Assembly (NCBI RefSeq): GCF_039539345.1
Contig: NZ_BAABCY010000032.1
Location: 1-64,000 of the forward strand
Direction: 5' to 3'
Length of the DNA: 64,000 nt
Source of the DNA: Snuella lapsa
Lineage (GTDB): Bacteria; Bacteroidota; Bacteroidia; Flavobacteriales; Flavobacteriaceae
A program made the position numbers and the translations under genes. Under the pieces are notes generated by a model. That model had not been told where the DNA came from and did no database searches. It saw only the letters and a list, made by a program, of their open reading frames with translations. Below are positions 54,620 to 62,759 of this stretch, one piece after another (the stretch's first letter is position 1; every line of letters starts with the position of its first letter).

Positions 54620-54662
54620 TAAAAGTAGTGCTACATCTATTGAAACAAAATGATATTCATCA
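54620..54662 (-). promoter_or_regulatory. CRP/FNR-type site and -7 element, usp promoter
   Basis: In gene direction: TGATGAATATCA (54662-54651), 23-bp spacer, -7 element TACTTTTA (54627-54620), 20 bp before the GTG start. Placed just after the stop of the receiver-CRP/FNR gene, so the regulator gene is immediately next to one of its likely targets. Confidence 0.82.
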
Positions 54663-54672
54663 GATTTGGTTC

Positions 54673-55734
54673 TTAAACTTGCCAGCAAATACTTTGAAGC
54701 TTTTTGATGTCCAAAATCTTGATATTACGCCCTTCTATTTCAATAATCCCCTGCTTTTTAAAATGGGTCATGGTACGTATCAAGGTTTCGGTAGCGATAC
54801 CTGCCACACTTGCTAAATCACTACGGGATATCTTTATTGGATCTTCTGAGCTTGGATTCATTTTCTTTGCAAATTGTAAAATAGTGGCTGCTGTTTTCTT
54901 ATTTACCGAACCATAAGCCATATGCAACAGTTGTTCTTTTAGCCCGGAAAGGTTTTCTGTGAGCAGCTGTATAAATTCTAAAGTTACCTTGTAATTGTCA
55001 CTCAAAAGTGACATAAGATCGGTTTTAGAAATCCCCGTGAGTTCTGTTACTTTTAAAGTCTCTGCTGTTTCCTTATAGGGCACACTTTCTGTAAGCGAAG
55101 TAAACCCAAATATATCATTTTCTTTGTATAGAGCAGTAATCAATTCTTTACCCTGCTCATCCAATTTATAAGATTTTACAAGCCCCTTTTTAACTAAATA
55201 GATATAATTAGAATTATTCCCTTCTCTATAAATGACCTCATCCTTTCGAACGTCGAAGTGTTGTCCATTATCCTCAAATACTTTTATTAAATCGTCAAAC
55301 ACCTTTATTTCGGTACTTTCCTCCTGTATTGGCTCTGGGGTTTTGCTTCTCAAATCTTTTAAAATAGCCGCCTTTGCTAACCTGCTTTTAATAGCACTAA
55401 TAAGTTCTTCTTCACTAAAAGGTTTGGTTATATAATCATCGGCTCCCATATCCATACCTCTTCTTACATCAGCGTGTTCTGTTTTGGCCGAAAGAAAAAT
55501 AAAAGGAATGTGTTGGGTTTTCTTGTTTTTAGAAAGGGTCTGTAATACACCATAGCCGTCCAACTCTGGCATCATAATATCACAAATTATAAGATCTGGG
55601 AAGTATTTCAATGCTGCCGATACCCCTATTTTTCCATTAGCAACTGCTATAACCTTATAATTGTTGAGCTCAAATAATTCAACGGTGTTTTCTCTTAAAA
55701 CCACATCGTCTTCTATCAATAATATGCTTTTCAT
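54673..55734 (-). CDS. Response regulator fused to CRP/FNR-type DNA-binding protein
   Basis: 353 residues. Receiver domain (about 1-125) with acidic pocket IEDD, phospho-acceptor Asp52 in IICDIMMPELDGYG, LSAKT and KPFSEEE. A cyclic-nucleotide-binding-like beta-barrel (about 140-255) follows, and a CRP-type winged helix-turn-helix (about 270-345). The recognition helix GIATETLIRTMTHFKKQG keeps the Glu and Arg that contact the TGA core in CRP and FNR. It has no N-terminal cysteine cluster, so it is not an iron-sulfur sensor. It overlaps the kinase gene by 4 bp, marking them as a two-component pair, and lies beside promoters with TGA-N6-TCA sites, its probable targets. Confidence 0.93.
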   Translation of the reverse strand: MKSILLIEDDVVLRENTVELFELNNYKVIAVANGKIGVSAALKYFPDLIICDIMMPELDGYGVLQTLSKNKKTQHIPFIFLSAKTEHADVRRGMDMGADDYITKPFSEEELISAIKSRLAKAAILKDLRSKTPEPIQEESTEIKVFDDLIKVFEDNGQHFDVRKDEVIYREGNNSNYIYLVKKGLVKSYKLDEQGKELITALYKENDIFGFTSLTESVPYKETAETLKVTELTGISKTDLMSLLSDNYKVTLEFIQLLTENLSGLKEQLLHMAYGSVNKKTAATILQFAKKMNPSSEDPIKISRSDLASVAGIATETLIRTMTHFKKQGIIEIEGRNIKILDIKKLQSICWQV

Positions 55735-57614
55735 AATATTGCTTTGTTAGGAATGGTCACAATAAATGTTGTCCCTTTATGCTCTATACTTTTAAAGGAG
55801 ATTGTTCCTTTCAAGTTTTCCAGATGATCTTTCACTATACTAAGTCCGATACCCGTACCTTGAATATTAAGCACATTTTCTGCCCTAAAATAGCGCTGAA
55901 AAATATTCTTTTGCTCAGCTACTGGAATACCTACACCTTGGTCTTCTACCTTAAATGTTGTTTGACTTTTATCCTGTTTTATTTCGATATCTATAACCGA
56001 ATGCTCAGGCGAATACTTCAAAGCATTATACACCAGGTTAAATAATATAAGTTCTATAATCTTTTCGTCTTGGTATAAAGAAAACTCATCGATGTTTTGG
56101 GGATAATTTATTTTCTGTCCTTCTTTGAGTAGCATGTTACAACTATAAACAACTTCATTAACCACTTTACTCAATTTAAAATCACTGAATTTATAATTTA
56201 CCTTACCTGTTTCCAGTTTTTCAATAGATAAAAAGTCATTTAAAATACTATTTAAATAATGTACTTTGTCCGTTATAATACCAATATGCCTGTCTCGCCT
56301 TTCTTGTTCTTCCTCCAATTTGTACTTGCCTAACAAAGTAGCTGAAGTTAAAATACCACTTAAAGGTGTTTTAAACTCATGCGAAACCAACGACAAAAAT
56401 TTGGTTTTAAGCTCGTTTATTTCTTTTTCTTTACTAAGTGCTTCCTGTAACTGCTTTGTTCTTTTATGTACAGTATTCTCCAATTTCATCAAGTAACTTT
56501 TTCGTTCGGTGATATCCAAAATAATGGCAACAAAAACAGCTCTATCACCTAAATAGGATACTTGTAAATGCACTTCTACGGGATAGGTTGATCCATCCTT
56601 ACGTTTATGAATTGTCTCAAACTCTAACTTATCTTCTTCCTTACTAAGCAGTGGCGCTATAGTCTTTCTAAATGCCTCTTCGGTATACTCCGGTTTTAAA
56701 TCTATAGGAGTCATATCTTTTAAAGCTTCCATCGTAAAACCGATATTCCTTTGCGCACCATAATTCACATTTAAAAAGTGTAATGTCCTGGCATCAAAAA
56801 CGTATATTTCGTTTAAGGATTCATTTAAAATAGTCGCTAAATGAAGCCGTTCGTCTTCGGTTTTTCTCTGAAGCGTTACATCGTTTTGAATACCTATAAA
56901 ATTCGTTACTTCACCATTATTATTCGTTATTGGAGTAATAAATAAGCGGTTCCAGAACATAGTCCCGTCCTTTTTATAATTGCGCAATGTAACCTGACAG
57001 CTTTCGCCATTTTTAATGGCTTCTCTCAACGTTCCTAGAACATCTTGCTTGGTATCGGTCCCTTGTAAAAACCGACAATTTTTATTTAACACCTCTTCTT
57101 GAGAATAACCAGTAAGTTCCTGGAAAGCAGTATTGCAATATATTATCGGATTATCGGGTTTTAAGGCATCTGTTATAAGGATCCCATTACTTGCAGATTG
57201 CAATGCCATATTCCTTAGCATCAAACTCCTCTCTATCTCTTTTTTTGAGGAAATATCTTTAACCAAAGCCATTATAAGCCTAGCCCCGTCCATATTAATG
57301 GGATGCAACTCCACTTCAATAGGGAATATATCACCTGTTTTATGCATTCCATAAACATCAACCATTGCTTCTCCCATTTTACGAGACACCTGTTTTTCAA
57401 TAAATGCATTGAAATAAACATGATGAGAAGCATGATAGGTTTCCGGAATAAGAATATTAAGAGACTTTCCTTCTAGTTCCCCATCAGAATACCCAAAAAA
57501 ACGATTGGCAGATGCATTAACCCGCACGATCTCCTGATGGTTATTCACTATAATAACCCCCTCATAAACCGCTTCTAAAAGCACATCAAATATTTCTTTT
57601 TCTGCTTTGGTCAT
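55731..57614 (-). CDS. Soluble PAS-LOV-PAS hybrid-type sensor histidine kinase
   Basis: 627 residues, no membrane segment. PAS 1 (about 10-130) has FixL-like layout with His64 in ASHHVYF. PAS 2 (about 137-255) reads as a LOV domain: NKNCRFLQGTDT with the flavin-bonding type Cys180, then LRNYKKDGTMFWNRLFITPI and FIGIQNDVT. PAS 3 covers about 258-380. A HisKA domain (LSLVSHEFKTPL, phospho-acceptor His412) and an ATPase domain (NALKYSP, DQGVGIP, GTGIGLSIV) complete it. The canonical LOV motif begins with Gly; here that position is Asn. It overlaps the receiver-CRP/FNR gene by 4 bp, so it should phosphorylate that protein. Blue-light sensing is inferred from the motif. Confidence 0.9.
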   Translation of the reverse strand: MTKAEKEIFDVLLEAVYEGVIIVNNHQEIVRVNASANRFFGYSDGELEGKSLNILIPETYHASHHVYFNAFIEKQVSRKMGEAMVDVYGMHKTGDIFPIEVELHPINMDGARLIMALVKDISSKKEIERSLMLRNMALQSASNGILITDALKPDNPIIYCNTAFQELTGYSQEEVLNKNCRFLQGTDTKQDVLGTLREAIKNGESCQVTLRNYKKDGTMFWNRLFITPITNNNGEVTNFIGIQNDVTLQRKTEDERLHLATILNESLNEIYVFDARTLHFLNVNYGAQRNIGFTMEALKDMTPIDLKPEYTEEAFRKTIAPLLSKEEDKLEFETIHKRKDGSTYPVEVHLQVSYLGDRAVFVAIILDITERKSYLMKLENTVHKRTKQLQEALSKEKEINELKTKFLSLVSHEFKTPLSGILTSATLLGKYKLEEEQERRDRHIGIITDKVHYLNSILNDFLSIEKLETGKVNYKFSDFKLSKVVNEVVYSCNMLLKEGQKINYPQNIDEFSLYQDEKIIELILFNLVYNALKYSPEHSVIDIEIKQDKSQTTFKVEDQGVGIPVAEQKNIFQRYFRAENVLNIQGTGIGLSIVKDHLENLKGTISFKSIEHKGTTFIVTIPNKAIL

Positions 57615-57633
57615 ACTTAATACATGAGCCCAT

Positions 57634-57641
57634 TAAAAGTA
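57634..57641 (-). promoter_or_regulatory. Candidate -7 element of the kinase operon
   Basis: TACTTTTA on the minus strand 20 bp before the kinase start, identical to the -7 elements of the usp and CbpA promoters. The 23-bp-distant position holds no TGA-N6-TCA site, although one exists further off at 57673-57684. Confidence 0.45.
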
Positions 57642-57672
57642 CGAAAAAAAAGATACTTGAACGTATGAGAAC

Positions 57673-57715
57673 TGACCAATATCATATACCATACAATGGT
57701 TTGTATGTACCTTTA
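57673..57715 (+). promoter_or_regulatory. CRP/FNR-type site and -7 element, TerB-like gene promoter
   Basis: TGACCAATATCA (57673-57684), 23-bp spacer, -7 element TACCTTTA (57708-57715). This places the transcript start near 57720, which means that the ATG at 57665 is inside the promoter and cannot be the start codon. Confidence 0.72.
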
Positions 57716-57739
57716 TTACATCAATTAATGTTTAGTAAA

Positions 57740-58150
57740 ATGAATGCTATCAAGAACATGACATTACAGTTTTACCAAAACCTTGGAAAGTTATTTTATG
57801 CCATTGCAGCAGCAGATCGGGTTGTGGAAACCAAGGAATTTGAAACGCTGAAAGAGCTTGTAAAAAATCAGTGGCTTGAGGTCGACGACATTAATGATGC
57901 CTTTGGCTCCGATGCTGCCTATCAGATAGAAATTGTTTTTGACTGGCTCAACACCCATGAAACAGAGCTTAGCATTGAAAAATACTTTAACGATTTTATA
58001 GCCTATAAAAATGAACAAAAGCATTTATTTACAGATGCCGTAAATAAATTAATAATTAGAACAGCAAGTGCTATTGCTGCTTCGTTTTCAGGAATTAACA
58101 AATCGGAACTCATTTTACTGGCCAAACTTGATATGGAATTAAAGAAGTAA
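57740..58150 (+). CDS. TerB-like helical protein
   Basis: 136 residues if translation starts at the ATG at 57740; another ATG at 57728 is possible. The upstream ATG at 57665 lies before the predicted transcript start and is rejected. Helical protein with FYQNLGKLFYAIAAADRVVETKEFETLKELVK, typical of TerB-like proteins (conserved acidic/His surface and A-A-A-D motif), whose fold is linked to tellurite and other stress responses. Transcribed away from the kinase gene and controlled by the same type of promoter as the other stress genes. Confidence 0.75.
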   Translation: MNAIKNMTLQFYQNLGKLFYAIAAADRVVETKEFETLKELVKNQWLEVDDINDAFGSDAAYQIEIVFDWLNTHETELSIEKYFNDFIAYKNEQKHLFTDAVNKLIIRTASAIAASFSGINKSELILLAKLDMELKK

Positions 58151-58230
58151 GCTAAAAACCATTACATTTATAAATCGCTTTGGACAAAAAAATATTGAAT
58201 ATCCGTTATGTGACATAAAGTAAAAACAGA

Positions 58231-58339
58231 GCTTTGTCATACTATGTTCCGACATGCTCAAAACAGGCTTTGGAGGAATCTCTTAAACAATCTTATATAA
58301 TTTAAAGATTCTTCGCCACGCTCCGTTCTAAATGACAGC
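58231..58339. repeat. Palindromic intergenic repeat (REP/MITE-like)
   Basis: Outer ends GCTTTGTCAT and AATGACAGC are near-perfect inverted copies, and inside them GAGGAATCT (58273-58281) is mirrored by AGATTCTTC (58306-58314). The inner sequence around 58306-58340 resembles the common flavobacterial intergenic element with a TTCGTTCTAAATGACA-type end. Probably a dispersed non-coding repeat that folds into a hairpin. It lies in the gap before the thioredoxin gene. Confidence 0.5.
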
Positions 58340-58402
58340 ATGCAAATTATTACTAATAATGGATACTCATAAAAACATATAAATACCCTAATACTATAAA
58401 CA

Positions 58403-58702
58403 ATGAAAAGTAGCTTTGAGACCATTATAAATTCCAACCAACCAGTTCTCATAGACTTCTTTGCAGACTGGTGCGAGCCTTGTAAAATGCTAGCCCCTAT
58501 TTTAAAACAGGTAAAAGATGAATTAGGCACCTCTGTAAAGATCATTAAAATTGATGTTGACAAAAACCAAGCCTTGGCCACCAAATATCAGGTACGTGGT
58601 GTCCCCACCATGCTATTATTTAAAAATGGCCAACAACTTTGGAGGCAATCGGGCGTACTTCAAAAAAATGATATTATAGCAATTATAAGATCTCATTCAT
58701 AA
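58403..58702 (+). CDS. Thioredoxin
   Basis: 99 residues with the redox motif as DWCEPCK (the usual Gly-Pro replaced by Glu-Pro), preceded by VLIDFFADW and followed by LAPILKQVKDELG and the cis-proline region RGVPTMLLFKNG. Soluble, no signal peptide, so cytosolic. First gene of a plus-strand run with a membrane-fusion protein and an ABC exporter, 16 bp apart, which suggests redox-linked regulation of or cooperation with the exporter. Confidence 0.93.
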   Translation: MKSSFETIINSNQPVLIDFFADWCEPCKMLAPILKQVKDELGTSVKIIKIDVDKNQALATKYQVRGVPTMLLFKNGQQLWRQSGVLQKNDIIAIIRSHS

Positions 58703-58718
58703 ACAAAAGCACAGCTCT

Positions 58719-59804
58719 ATGATAAAGCGAACAGTACTTATAAGTATGCTTCTTACTTTTGTTTCCTGCAATACCAGTGTGGATAAAATACTTCCTAAGG
58801 AAACGACATTAACCGAATCTGTATACGCCTCCGCTACTATACAGCCGGACAGTCTGTACCAAATCTACGCTGTTGTTTCGGGTATTCTGGACAAGAACCT
58901 AGCAGAAGAAGGCACAGTAGTTTCTAAAGACGAAGCTATCATTCAAATCATTAATAACACTCCTAAACTAAACACAGAAAACGCCAGATTAGCATTACAG
59001 TTGGCCAGGGAAAATTACAACGGTAAAGATGCTGTTTTACGCAGTATACAAGATGATATGGCCGCAGCTCAACTGAAGCACAATAACGATTCCATTAACT
59101 ACTTTCGACAAGCAACCCTATGGCAGCAAAACATCGGATCGAAAGCAGAGTATGACAATAAAAAGCTAAATTATGAACTCTCTACAAACACTCTAAAAGC
59201 TATTGAAAACAAATACAACCGAACAAAAAATGAATTGCTAACAGCCTTAAAACAAGCGGAAAACAATTATCGAACAACATTAATAACCACCAACGACTTT
59301 ACTATAAAAAGTAAAATAAAAGGCAAAGTATACGCCCTATATAAAGAACCAGGTGAACTTGTTAATACCATGGAACCATTAGGCGCCATAGGTAGCACAA
59401 ACAACTTTGTCATTGAAATGTTGGTTGACGAAGTAGATATTGTACGCGTTTCTGCAAACCAAGAAGCAATTATAAGTTTAGATGCTTATCCTAACGAAAC
59501 ATTTACTGCAAGCGTTTCAAAAATATATCCGAAAAAGGATATACGTAACCAAACCTTTAAAGTAGAGGCCATTTTCGATAATGCTCCTAAGGTTGTTTAT
59601 CCAGGGCTTTCTGGTGAAGCTAACATCATTATTGAAAAAAAAGACAAGGTTCTTACCATTCCCAAAACATACCTGATTGACAACAATAAAGTTGAAACAG
59701 ACTATGGTTTGGTAACCATAACCACTGGTGCACAAAATCTAGAATTTATAGAGATAAGCTCCGGCATAACTAAAGACACCTACATATATAAACCCAAACA
59801 ATGA
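58719..59804 (+). CDS. HlyD/MacA-type periplasmic adaptor lipoprotein
   Basis: 361 residues. Lipobox FVSC near residue 17; barrel-lipoyl-coiled-coil architecture with an early lipoyl half (YAVVSGILDKNLAEEGTVV) and a long coiled coil (about 90-190), then the second lipoyl half (FTIKSKIKGKVYALYKEPGELV), and a beta-barrel domain ending near TIPKTYLID. The family links inner-membrane exporters to outer-membrane channels. Overlaps the permease gene by 4 bp. Confidence 0.9.
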   Translation: MIKRTVLISMLLTFVSCNTSVDKILPKETTLTESVYASATIQPDSLYQIYAVVSGILDKNLAEEGTVVSKDEAIIQIINNTPKLNTENARLALQLARENYNGKDAVLRSIQDDMAAAQLKHNNDSINYFRQATLWQQNIGSKAEYDNKKLNYELSTNTLKAIENKYNRTKNELLTALKQAENNYRTTLITTNDFTIKSKIKGKVYALYKEPGELVNTMEPLGAIGSTNNFVIEMLVDEVDIVRVSANQEAIISLDAYPNETFTASVSKIYPKKDIRNQTFKVEAIFDNAPKVVYPGLSGEANIIIEKKDKVLTIPKTYLIDNNKVETDYGLVTITTGAQNLEFIEISSGITKDTYIYKPKQ

Positions 59805-61063
59805 CTAACTGGAAAGTTACATTAAACATTGCAAAAACGCACTTGCTCACAAAAATAAAGCAAACTGCAACCGCTGCCCTTGGTGTTACTTTTGGCATTG
59901 GTGCTTACATTACATTGGTTTGTTTTATGACTGGACTTAACAAAATGTTAGATGATCTTATACTAAACCAAACCCCACACATCCATATCTACAACGAAAT
60001 TGAACCTTCAAAAGAGCAACCCATCGAGCAATACGAGGCCTTTAAAAACAGTTTTAATATAATACACTCGGTAAAACCAAAACTAATTCAGAAAAAAATA
60101 CACAATGCCCTACCCATTATACATTATTTAAATAAAGACACAAACGTACGGGGTGCCCTACCTCAAATTAAAACACAAATATTCTATATAGCTGGATCCA
60201 TAGAACTAGGGGGTAATCTCAATGGCATAAACGTCTTGGATGAAACCAGGTTATTCAATTTTAAAGATTATATTGTACAGGGATCTCCCGAAATGCTTTA
60301 CAACAACGACAATGGTATACTACTAGGTGCAGGCATTGCAAAAAAGATGTCTTTATCGGTAGGCGACCGCGTACAGGTAAGCACTATTAAAGGAGACATA
60401 TTCCCTCTTAAAATAATTGGCCTCTATCAAAGTGGGATAGCAGATATTGATGCTATACAAAGTTTTGCAAACCTAAAAACGGTACAACGTATTTTAGGTG
60501 AACCCGAAAATTACATTACCGATATAAATGTAAAACTTTATGATATCGACAAAGCTGAAACCTTGTCCAAAAACATTGAGCAGCAATTCCAACTTAAAGC
60601 CATAGACATTAAAACAGCCAACGCCCAGTTTGAAACAGGTTCCTCTATAAGAAACCTGATAACCTATGCGGTTTCTATTACTTTGCTTATCGTTGCGGGC
60701 TTTGGCATCTATAATATTTTAAACATGCTCATTTATGAAAAAATGAACGACATTGCCATATTAAAGGCTACTGGTTTTTCTGGCAAAGACGTCCAACACA
60801 TCTTTATGAGTCAAGCCATGATCATTGGCCTTGTCGGAGGCGTCCTGGGACTACTTATTGGACTTATATTAGTTAACATCATTGATAATATTCCATTTAA
60901 TACGGAAGCACTTCCAACCATAAAAACATTTCCGGTTAATTTAAAACCGGTATTTTTTCTCATTGGATTTGTATTTGCCATGCTATCTACCTTCTTAGCA
61001 GGATATTTACCTGCCAAAAAAGCAAAGAAAATAGATCCCGTAAAAATTATAAGAGGTCAGTAA
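59801..61063 (+). CDS. FtsX-like ABC transporter permease (MacB/LolCE type)
   Basis: 420 residues. A first membrane segment (about 25-47) is followed by a large periplasmic domain (about 50-275), then three membrane segments near 285-305, 340-365 and 385-405. The C-terminal FtsX-type module has ILNMLIYEKMNDIAILKATGFS and ends PAKKAKKIDPVKIIRGQ, a hallmark of this permease class. Coupled to the adaptor (overlap 4 bp) and ATPase (stop and start overlap by 1 bp). Confidence 0.92.
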   Translation: MTNWKVTLNIAKTHLLTKIKQTATAALGVTFGIGAYITLVCFMTGLNKMLDDLILNQTPHIHIYNEIEPSKEQPIEQYEAFKNSFNIIHSVKPKLIQKKIHNALPIIHYLNKDTNVRGALPQIKTQIFYIAGSIELGGNLNGINVLDETRLFNFKDYIVQGSPEMLYNNDNGILLGAGIAKKMSLSVGDRVQVSTIKGDIFPLKIIGLYQSGIADIDAIQSFANLKTVQRILGEPENYITDINVKLYDIDKAETLSKNIEQQFQLKAIDIKTANAQFETGSSIRNLITYAVSITLLIVAGFGIYNILNMLIYEKMNDIAILKATGFSGKDVQHIFMSQAMIIGLVGGVLGLLIGLILVNIIDNIPFNTEALPTIKTFPVNLKPVFFLIGFVFAMLSTFLAGYLPAKKAKKIDPVKIIRGQ

Positions 61064-61737
61064 TGAGTACTATTTTAGAAGCCAAGCATATTAACAAATA
61101 CTTTAGGAAACCCGTATCTTTTCATGTGCTTAAAGACATAAGCTTTAAAATTAACAAAGGAGAGTTTACTTCCATCATGGGTAAATCGGGTTGTGGCAAA
61201 TCGACGCTACTTTATATTCTTTCTACAATGGACACCGAATACGATGGGGAACTTTTATTAAATAATCGCTTAATTACGGGACAATCCAGAGACCACCTCT
61301 CATACATTAGAAACAAACATATTGGATTTGTCTTTCAATTCCATTACCTTTTATCAGAATTCTCGGTATTGGAGAACGTTATGTTACCTGCTAAAAAATT
61401 AGGAGAACGATCTTATCAAGAAATTGAACATGATGCCTTTAACAAACTTAAAATGCTCAATATAGAACACTTGGCAAAAAAGAAGGCATCTCGTGTTTCG
61501 GGAGGAGAGAAGCAACGCATTGCCATTGCCAGAGCACTTATTAATAACCCTTCCATTATTATGGGGGATGAGCCTACTGGAAATTTAGATAGTTATAATT
61601 CTGAAAACGTATTCAATATCTTTAAACAGTTGAGTGAAGAACAGGGCTTATCATTACTTATCGTTACACACGATGAGGATTTTGCTAATAGAACCCATAG
61701 GATCATTACTATGGAAGATGGCCGGATCCTGCGTTAA
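61063..61737 (+). CDS. ABC transporter ATP-binding protein (MacB/LolD type)
   Basis: 224 residues. Walker A GKSGCGKST, Q-loop FVFQFHYLL, signature VSGGEKQRIAIARAL, Walker B IIMGDEPTGNLD and the H-loop VTHDEDF are all intact. Pairs with the FtsX-like permease and HlyD adaptor to form a tripartite export system. Substrate unknown. Last gene of the thioredoxin run. Confidence 0.95.
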   Translation: MSTILEAKHINKYFRKPVSFHVLKDISFKINKGEFTSIMGKSGCGKSTLLYILSTMDTEYDGELLLNNRLITGQSRDHLSYIRNKHIGFVFQFHYLLSEFSVLENVMLPAKKLGERSYQEIEHDAFNKLKMLNIEHLAKKKASRVSGGEKQRIAIARALINNPSIIMGDEPTGNLDSYNSENVFNIFKQLSEEQGLSLLIVTHDEDFANRTHRIITMEDGRILR

Positions 61738-61774
61738 AGGCTTCTTTTTTAATTAAAGCGATCCGACATATGAT

Positions 61775-61817
61775 TGATATTTATCATTTATGCTTTAAAT
61801 AAATTAACCTACTTTTA
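61775..61817 (+). promoter_or_regulatory. CRP/FNR-type site and -7 element, cbpA promoter
   Basis: TGATATTTATCA (61775-61786), 23-bp spacer, -7 element TACTTTTA (61810-61817), 37 bp before the start codon. Same arrangement as the usp and hsp20 promoters although on the opposite strand. Confidence 0.82.
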
Positions 61818-61854
61818 AATAGTATCGATGCGTTAACCTTAAAAAAACACATCT

Positions 61855-62757
61855 ATGGCATTTATAGATTACTATAAAATATTAGGTATTTCAAAAAATG
61901 CTACCGAAGCCGACATTAAAAAAGCCTATCGGAAATTAGCCCGTAAATACCATCCGGACCTCAATCCAAATGATAAAGCGGCCGAAAAAAAGTTTAAAGA
62001 GATTAACGAAGCCAATGAAGTTCTGAGCAACCCGGAAAACAGGAAAAAGTATGATGCTTACGGCGAGCATTGGCAACATGCCGAGGCCTACGAAGCCGCC
62101 AAACAGCAACAGCAAAAACAAAGGCAGGGGCAGGGACAACAAACATACTATCAAGGTTCCGGTGATTTCTCAGAAAACGATTTTTCAGAATTCTTTGAAA
62201 ACATGTTTGGTCATGCCAGAGACCCAAGATCTGGTAGTAGTGTAAAATTTAGGGGACAAGATTTCAATGCCGAATTGCAACTCGACCTAAAAGATGTTTA
62301 TTCAACCCATAAACGCACCTTAACGGTAAACAATAAAAACATTCGTATTACCATTCCAGCTGGGGTAGAAAATGGACAAGTTATAAAAATTAAAGGTCAT
62401 GGAGGAAAAGGCCTAAATGGTGGCCCAAACGGTGATCTGTACATCCAGTTTGCCATCACTAATACCTCAAAATTTAAAAGAGATCGGGACAACCTGTATA
62501 CCACAGTCGATCTGGATCTATATAAAGCCATATTAGGAGGAGAACTTATGGTAAACACCTTTGATGGCAAAGTAAAACTCAACATCAAACCAGAAACTAA
62601 AAATGGCGCACAAATTAAACTTAAAGGTAAAGGCTTTCCCAAATATAAAAAAGAGGGACAGTTTGGTGATCTATACATCACATTCACCATAAAATTACCT
62701 GAAAAACTTAATGAAAAGGAAAAGACATTATTTAAAGAATTATCAAAACTCAGATAA
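61855..62757 (+). CDS. cbpA: DnaJ-class co-chaperone CbpA
   Basis: 300 residues. N-terminal J domain with intact YHPDLNPND (HPD motif), a linker rich in Gln and Gly with AKQQQQKQRQGQGQQ instead of the usual G/F region, and two C-terminal substrate-binding domains (RTLTVNNKNIRITIPAGVENGQ, then GELMVNTFDGKVKLNIKP). No zinc-finger domain, as in CbpA. Stimulates Hsp70 ATPase and acts under stress. Followed 2 bp later by its modulator CbpM, with a shared stress promoter. Confidence 0.95.
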   Translation: MAFIDYYKILGISKNATEADIKKAYRKLARKYHPDLNPNDKAAEKKFKEINEANEVLSNPENRKKYDAYGEHWQHAEAYEAAKQQQQKQRQGQGQQTYYQGSGDFSENDFSEFFENMFGHARDPRSGSSVKFRGQDFNAELQLDLKDVYSTHKRTLTVNNKNIRITIPAGVENGQVIKIKGHGGKGLNGGPNGDLYIQFAITNTSKFKRDRDNLYTTVDLDLYKAILGGELMVNTFDGKVKLNIKPETKNGAQIKLKGKGFPKYKKEGQFGDLYITFTIKLPEKLNEKEKTLFKELSKLR

Positions 62758-62759
62758 TC

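Noticed and set aside
57634..57684. Autoregulation of the kinase operon by the shared site
   Set aside because: The kinase -7 element (57634-57641) has no palindrome at the conserved 23-bp distance. The nearest, 57673-57684, lies at 31 bp and fits the opposite promoter exactly.
58206..58218. Perfect palindrome TTATGTGACATAA upstream of the thioredoxin gene as another CRP/FNR site
   Set aside because: It lacks the TGA-N6-TCA spacing of the other sites and no -7 element follows at 23 bp.
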